From positions 24,389-88,388 of the forward strand of contig NZ_BDBC01000046.1 of NCBI RefSeq assembly GCF_001612785.1: a stretch of DNA of 64,000 bases, read 5' to 3'. The notes below the pieces were generated by a model, which was not told the DNA's origin, made no database searches, and was given only the letters and a program-made list of their open reading frames with translations. The translations under genes and the position numbers were made by a program. This stretch comes from Nocardia beijingensis NBRC 16342. Lineage in GTDB: Bacteria; Actinomycetota; Actinomycetes; Mycobacteriales; Mycobacteriaceae. Positions 60,824-64,000 of the stretch are shown here, one piece after another; the first letter of the stretch is position 1, and each line of letters starts with the position of its first letter.

Positions 60824-62451
60824 GACGCGCCGAATCGCTTGCCGAGGGTGGCCAGCGCCGCGGGATCGAGGCCGGAAGCGGACATCGGCGCGACGGCGGC
60901 GGTTTGCGGCTGCGCCGGTGCCGCGTCGGTCAGCTGCGACGCCAGCTCCTGGATCGACGGATGCGCGAACACGGTTTGCACGTCCAGCGCGTACCCCTGC
61001 TCCCCGAGCTCGGTGACCAGGCGTAACGCGGCGATCGAGTCGCCGCCGAGTGCGAAGAACGTGTCGGCGCGGCCGATCTCGTCCTCGTCGTCGAACTCGA
61101 GCACCTTCCTGATCGCCGCCGCGATCAAGGTCTCCGCCTCGGTCTGCGGTGGGCCGCCGAGGCCAGGACCACCGAACCCGTCACCCGCTGCCGCGGGCGC
61201 GAACAGCGCGATCTCGGCCTGTTCGTCGCGGCCCTGCGCGAAAGCGGCACACAGCGCCTCCAGGTGGGCGGCGAACTCGCCCGCCGCCGCGAAGGCGGAA
61301 GTGAACTCGATCATCACGGTGGCGTCCTGCGCGCCGGTCACGACGTCGACGACCAGATCGACACCGTGCGGACGGCCGGACCGCCGCATCGTCTCCCGCA
61401 CACCGAATTCGGCGGTCACGATGCCGGGGCGCTCGGCGCGCACTCCGAGCAGCGCTTGGAACAGCGCACCGGTCGTCACCGCCGCCGCGCCCTTCAGTTC
61501 GTGGGTGAGCCGCTCGATGCGGGCCGTCGCGTGGGCGCGGGCCTCGGCGAGGCGCTGTCCGGCGGCCGCCACCAGCTCGCGCGGACCCGCGGTCGGATCG
61601 AGGCGCAGCACAAGGTGATTGGCGAAATTGCCGAGACTGTGCTCGGTGTGATCGGTGCGGCCGGGATCGATGACGCCGACCAGGACGTCGTCACCTAGGC
61701 CCGCGTCCCGCAGCGCCCGTGCCAGCACCGCGGCGAACGCCGCCGTCGCGTCCTGGTCGCCGCGCAGCGCCGACAGCGTCGCGGCGGGAACCGTGAAGCT
61801 GTGCCGCGTGGGGCCGGTGGCATCGCCCGGCACCGGCGCGGCTCGCTCGGGCAGATCCGCGAGCCGTTCGGTCCAGTAGGCCAGTTCGGGCGCGTCCCGA
61901 TTGGCCAGGGCGCGCAGCTGCGTGGCGACGTGCGCGCGGTACTGCGAGGTCGCGGGCTGCGCGGTGCCGAGTTCATAAGCCGCGAACAGCGCCTCGGTCA
62001 GCAGTTCGAGACTGCGGTCGTCGGCGGCCACCGGATGCACCGCGATCGAGACGACGGCGCGATCGCCCAGTTCGTAGCGGCGAATCCGGATCGGCAAGCC
62101 GCGCACCAGATCGAATCGGTGTTCGGCGTCGGCGTGCAGCGCGGGGCCGAGCGCGTCGGCGTCGGCATGGACCACCTCGACCACCGTGTCCGGCACCGGC
62201 AGCACACGCTGATACGGCATGCGCCGGTCGTCCGGGAAGACGCTGCGCAGAATCTCGTGCTCGGCCAGCAGCGCGGCCGCGGCCTGCTCGAAGGCGTCTC
62301 CGTCGAGTTCACCGGTGATCTCCAGCGCGACGAACAGATTGGCTGCGGGCACCCGGCGCAACCGTTCGGGCAGCAGCGCCGCCTGCTGTGCGAGCGACAG
62401 CGGCGTGCCCCGGTCACCGGTGGTGGCCCCGTTCACGGGCGAATCCGACAT
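60820..62451 (-). CDS. NRPS fragment protein, degenerate C domain plus PCP
   Basis: 543 residues, start ATG 62451 behind GGAAGGA. A condensation-like domain fills residues 15-430, but the catalytic HHxxxDG is HPVAADD (near 140), so it is probably inactive. It is followed directly by a carrier domain FFALGGDSIAALRLV (Ser near 470), then an Ala/Pro tail. No adenylation domain lies between them, so the carrier must be loaded in trans. It overlaps the next NRPS by 4 nt. Confidence 0.85.
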   Translation of the reverse strand: MSDSPVNGATTGDRGTPLSLAQQAALLPERLRRVPAANLFVALEITGELDGDAFEQAAAALLAEHEILRSVFPDDRRMPYQRVLPVPDTVVEVVHADADALGPALHADAEHRFDLVRGLPIRIRRYELGDRAVVSIAVHPVAADDRSLELLTEALFAAYELGTAQPATSQYRAHVATQLRALANRDAPELAYWTERLADLPERAAPVPGDATGPTRHSFTVPAATLSALRGDQDATAAFAAVLARALRDAGLGDDVLVGVIDPGRTDHTEHSLGNFANHLVLRLDPTAGPRELVAAAGQRLAEARAHATARIERLTHELKGAAAVTTGALFQALLGVRAERPGIVTAEFGVRETMRRSGRPHGVDLVVDVVTGAQDATVMIEFTSAFAAAGEFAAHLEALCAAFAQGRDEQAEIALFAPAAAGDGFGGPGLGGPPQTEAETLIAAAIRKVLEFDDEDEIGRADTFFALGGDSIAALRLVTELGEQGYALDVQTVFAHPSIQELASQLTDAAPAQPQTAAVAPMSASGLDPAALATLGKRFGAS

Positions 62452-62463
62452 TGCGTTCCTTCC

Positions 62464-63459
62464 TTACTTACCGACGGCCGCGAACGTCGGGTCGAGCTTG
62501 TCGAGCACGTACGGCACCGACAGAGCCGTGGGCGTGTTGATGGCGCTGATGGTTGTCACGTCGACGAACGCGATGCCGTTGCTGCGCACCGACGGCAGTT
62601 CCGCGTATCCGGGCAGCTGCTTGAACTTCTCCGCGAACACCGGCATCGCGCCGCAGATCAGCAGGTCGGAGGTGAGGTCGCCGAGCCGCTCCGGGGACAG
62701 CGCCAACCGGCCGCCCGTCGGTGCCTCCTGCGCGATCTTCTGGGGGATGTCCATGCCGAGCCGGGTGAACAGCGCCGCCGAACCGTCCTTCGGGTCGGCG
62801 AGCACCATCAACTGGGCGGGGCCGGTCAGCATGCAGGTCAAGAAGGTCTTGCCGCGCAGCTTCGGATACTTGGCGCCGACCGCGTCGATCCGGCCCTCGA
62901 CGTCCGAGACGACCTTGCTCGCCTCGGTTTCCCGGTGCAGCACCTTGCCGAGCGTGTTCACCTGATCAGCCCACCGGTCGACCTGCGCGCCCGGCGTCAC
63001 CGGGCCGATGGTCGGAGCCAGCTTGGACAGCTTGTCGTACATCGCCTTGTCGACCATGAAGCCGGGCACCAGGATCAGGTCCGGTTCCAGCGCCGCGATC
63101 TGCTCGACGATATCGCCGCCCATGCTCAGCGCCTTGGCCTGCGCGAGCGAGTCCGGCGCCCACGGCGGCTTGGACTGCGCGCCGATGGAGATGTTGTCGG
63201 CGAAACCGACCGGCGTCACCCCGAGCGCGAGCGTGGCGTCGAGCCACTGGTTGCCGAGGGTGACCACGCGCTGCGGGGTGCCGGAAACCTCGGTCTCCCC
63301 CAGGCTGTGGGTGATCTTCACCGCGCCGGTGGCGCTGTCCTCGCCTGCGCTGGAGCCGCACGCCGCCAGCGAGCAGACCAGGCTCACCGCGAGCGCGGCC
63401 AGACCCATCCGGCCGAGCGTGCCCCGGCGCGGACGCCCCGTAATTCGGACCGTGTTCAT
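62464..63459 (-). CDS. FecB-like siderophore-binding lipoprotein
   Basis: 331 residues from ATG 63459, overlapping the NRPS stop (ATGA). Signal peptide with lipobox SLVCSLAAC, Cys at 34. The mature part has the periplasmic-binding fold of FecB/FhuD-type proteins: RVVTLGNQWLDATLALGVTP, IAALEPDLILVPGFM, and the long middle helix. It would capture the ferric siderophore outside the membrane for an ABC importer whose other genes are not here. Its position inside an NRPS operon ties uptake to synthesis. Confidence 0.9.
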   Translation of the reverse strand: MNTVRITGRPRRGTLGRMGLAALAVSLVCSLAACGSSAGEDSATGAVKITHSLGETEVSGTPQRVVTLGNQWLDATLALGVTPVGFADNISIGAQSKPPWAPDSLAQAKALSMGGDIVEQIAALEPDLILVPGFMVDKAMYDKLSKLAPTIGPVTPGAQVDRWADQVNTLGKVLHRETEASKVVSDVEGRIDAVGAKYPKLRGKTFLTCMLTGPAQLMVLADPKDGSAALFTRLGMDIPQKIAQEAPTGGRLALSPERLGDLTSDLLICGAMPVFAEKFKQLPGYAELPSVRSNGIAFVDVTTISAINTPTALSVPYVLDKLDPTFAAVGK

Positions 63460-64000
63460 TTCGTCAGCTCCTTGTCGAGATTCAGCCACCCGTCGGTGTC
63501 CCACCAGCCGCGATCACCGGTGCGGACCAGTCGGCCGCCCACCAGGTACGGGTCGGCGACCCATCGCGCCGTGTCGGCCGGTGCGCCGAGCCCGGCCCCG
63601 CCGACGTAGACATCGCCGATCACCCCGGGCGGCACCGGGCGGCGCGCCGCGTCGAGCACCAGCACCCGTCCACCCGGAATCGGGCGGACCCGGCCGCTGC
63701 CGTCCAGCGGTCCCCTGGCCACCGGCCCGGTGTATTCGGGCACGCCGTAGCAGGCGACCGCGACCGAATCCGCCGACATCGCCGCCAGCCGGGTGGACAG
63801 CGTCGCCGGCGCGTCGACGCCCGCCACGTCCCAGCGGCGGACGCTGGGCAGTTCCGGCAGTTCGTCCGCGAGCGCGACCGCGGTCACCGGCGCCAGCACC
63901 ACGTGGGTCACCGCGTGCGCGGCGACGAGTTCGGCCAACGCGACCGGATCGACCCGTTGCGCCTCGGTGGCGACCAGCAGGCTCGCGCCGTCGGCGAGCG
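63456..64000 (-). CDS. NRPS with truncated, degenerate adenylation domain (5' end beyond window)
   Basis: The last 181 codons are visible; the frame is open to the right edge. It reads as the second half of an A domain: VDPVALAELVAAHAVTHVVL, then YGVPE in place of the A5 motif YGPTE, VPPGVIGDVYVGGAGLG, and LVRTGDRGWWDTDGWLN (A7). The usual RGYLGRPGLTA segment after VGGAGLG is missing, and the protein stops at LDKELTK, before the A8 hinge (GRxDxQVKIRG), the A10 lysine and any carrier domain. A frameshift was not seen; it is a clean stop overlapping the lipoprotein start. Confidence 0.8.
   Translation of the reverse strand, partial: LADGASLLVATEAQRVDPVALAELVAAHAVTHVVLAPVTAVALADELPELPSVRRWDVAGVDAPATLSTRLAAMSADSVAVACYGVPEYTGPVARGPLDGSGRVRPIPGGRVLVLDAARRPVPPGVIGDVYVGGAGLGAPADTARWVADPYLVGGRLVRTGDRGWWDTDGWLNLDKELTK

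Noticed and set aside
56633..61618. Two long plus-strand frames (797 and 845 codons)
   Set aside because: Antisense to the NRPS genes with intact motifs; no domains recognised.

Overview
The window is high-GC actinobacterial DNA, most likely from Nocardia or a close relative. Three things point there: a conserved actinobacterial spc ribosomal-protein operon, several WXG100 (type VII secretion) genes, and a large iron-regulated NRPS/PKS operon of the mycobactin/nocobactin siderophore type. Almost all large open frames opposite to the genes named here are antisense shadows caused by strong GC bias at the third codon position.

Layout. (1) 1-6530, minus strand: a WXG100 gene, a YbaB-like gene and a giant toxin-like protein with a CpnT-type N-terminus. 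The giant gene runs off the left edge; its last visible residues carry a HEYGH zinc-protease motif. (2) 6714-10901: dtd, an unrecognised helical-repeat protein, an overlapping pair of small conserved genes (the second DUF4254-like) and a methyltransferase whose start codon sits inside a perfect hairpin. (3) 11336-16876 and 27154-28596, minus strand: the spc operon in two pieces. rplN-rplX-rplE-rpsN lie on the right; rpsH-rplF-rplR-rpsE-rpmD-rplO-secY-adk-map lie on the left. (4) 16877-27153: about 10.3 kb of accessory DNA between rpsN and rpsH. It holds a Uma2-like protein, an XRE regulator, a Fic protein with its own palindromic operator, an alpha/beta hydrolase and two further WXG100-linked toxin/immunity cassettes. 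A truncated second copy of the rpsN 3' end, with its terminator, lies at 23.5 kb. Both halves of the operon begin with a nearly identical promoter segment. (5) 28934-33685: an M13 metallopeptidase lipoprotein, then a TetR/MFS/cupin group with a palindromic operator over the MFS start. (6) 33758-38945: three paralogous membrane proteins resembling the MAB_1171c family, with an MFS exporter among them. (7) 38988-41499: an ABC exporter operon behind an IdeR/DtxR-type iron box. (8) 41619-64000: the siderophore assembly line, minus strand, in two transcription blocks. The upstream block has a degenerate truncated adenylation domain, a FecB-like siderophore-binding lipoprotein, a C-PCP protein and a C-A-PCP-E protein. 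The downstream block, behind a second iron box, has ArCP-Cy-A-PCP, C-A-PCP-E-C, a type II thioesterase, a ketosynthase and an AT-KR-ACP protein.

How it works together. Family logic predicts that the ArCP-Cy-A-PCP protein makes an aryl-oxazoline or oxazole from an aryl acid such as salicylate. The two A-containing long NRPSs add (hydroxy)lysine-type units, and the KS and AT-KR-ACP proteins make the short polyketide link. The lipoprotein and ABC proteins would handle uptake and export under iron control. Salicylate synthase, lysine N-oxygenase and MbtH were not found here and would have to be encoded elsewhere.

The most unusual points are the split ribosomal operon with a duplicated promoter and a duplicated rpsN 3' end flanking a toxin cassette, the three separate T7SS-type toxin loci, and the broken NRPS module with a lipoprotein gene in its middle.
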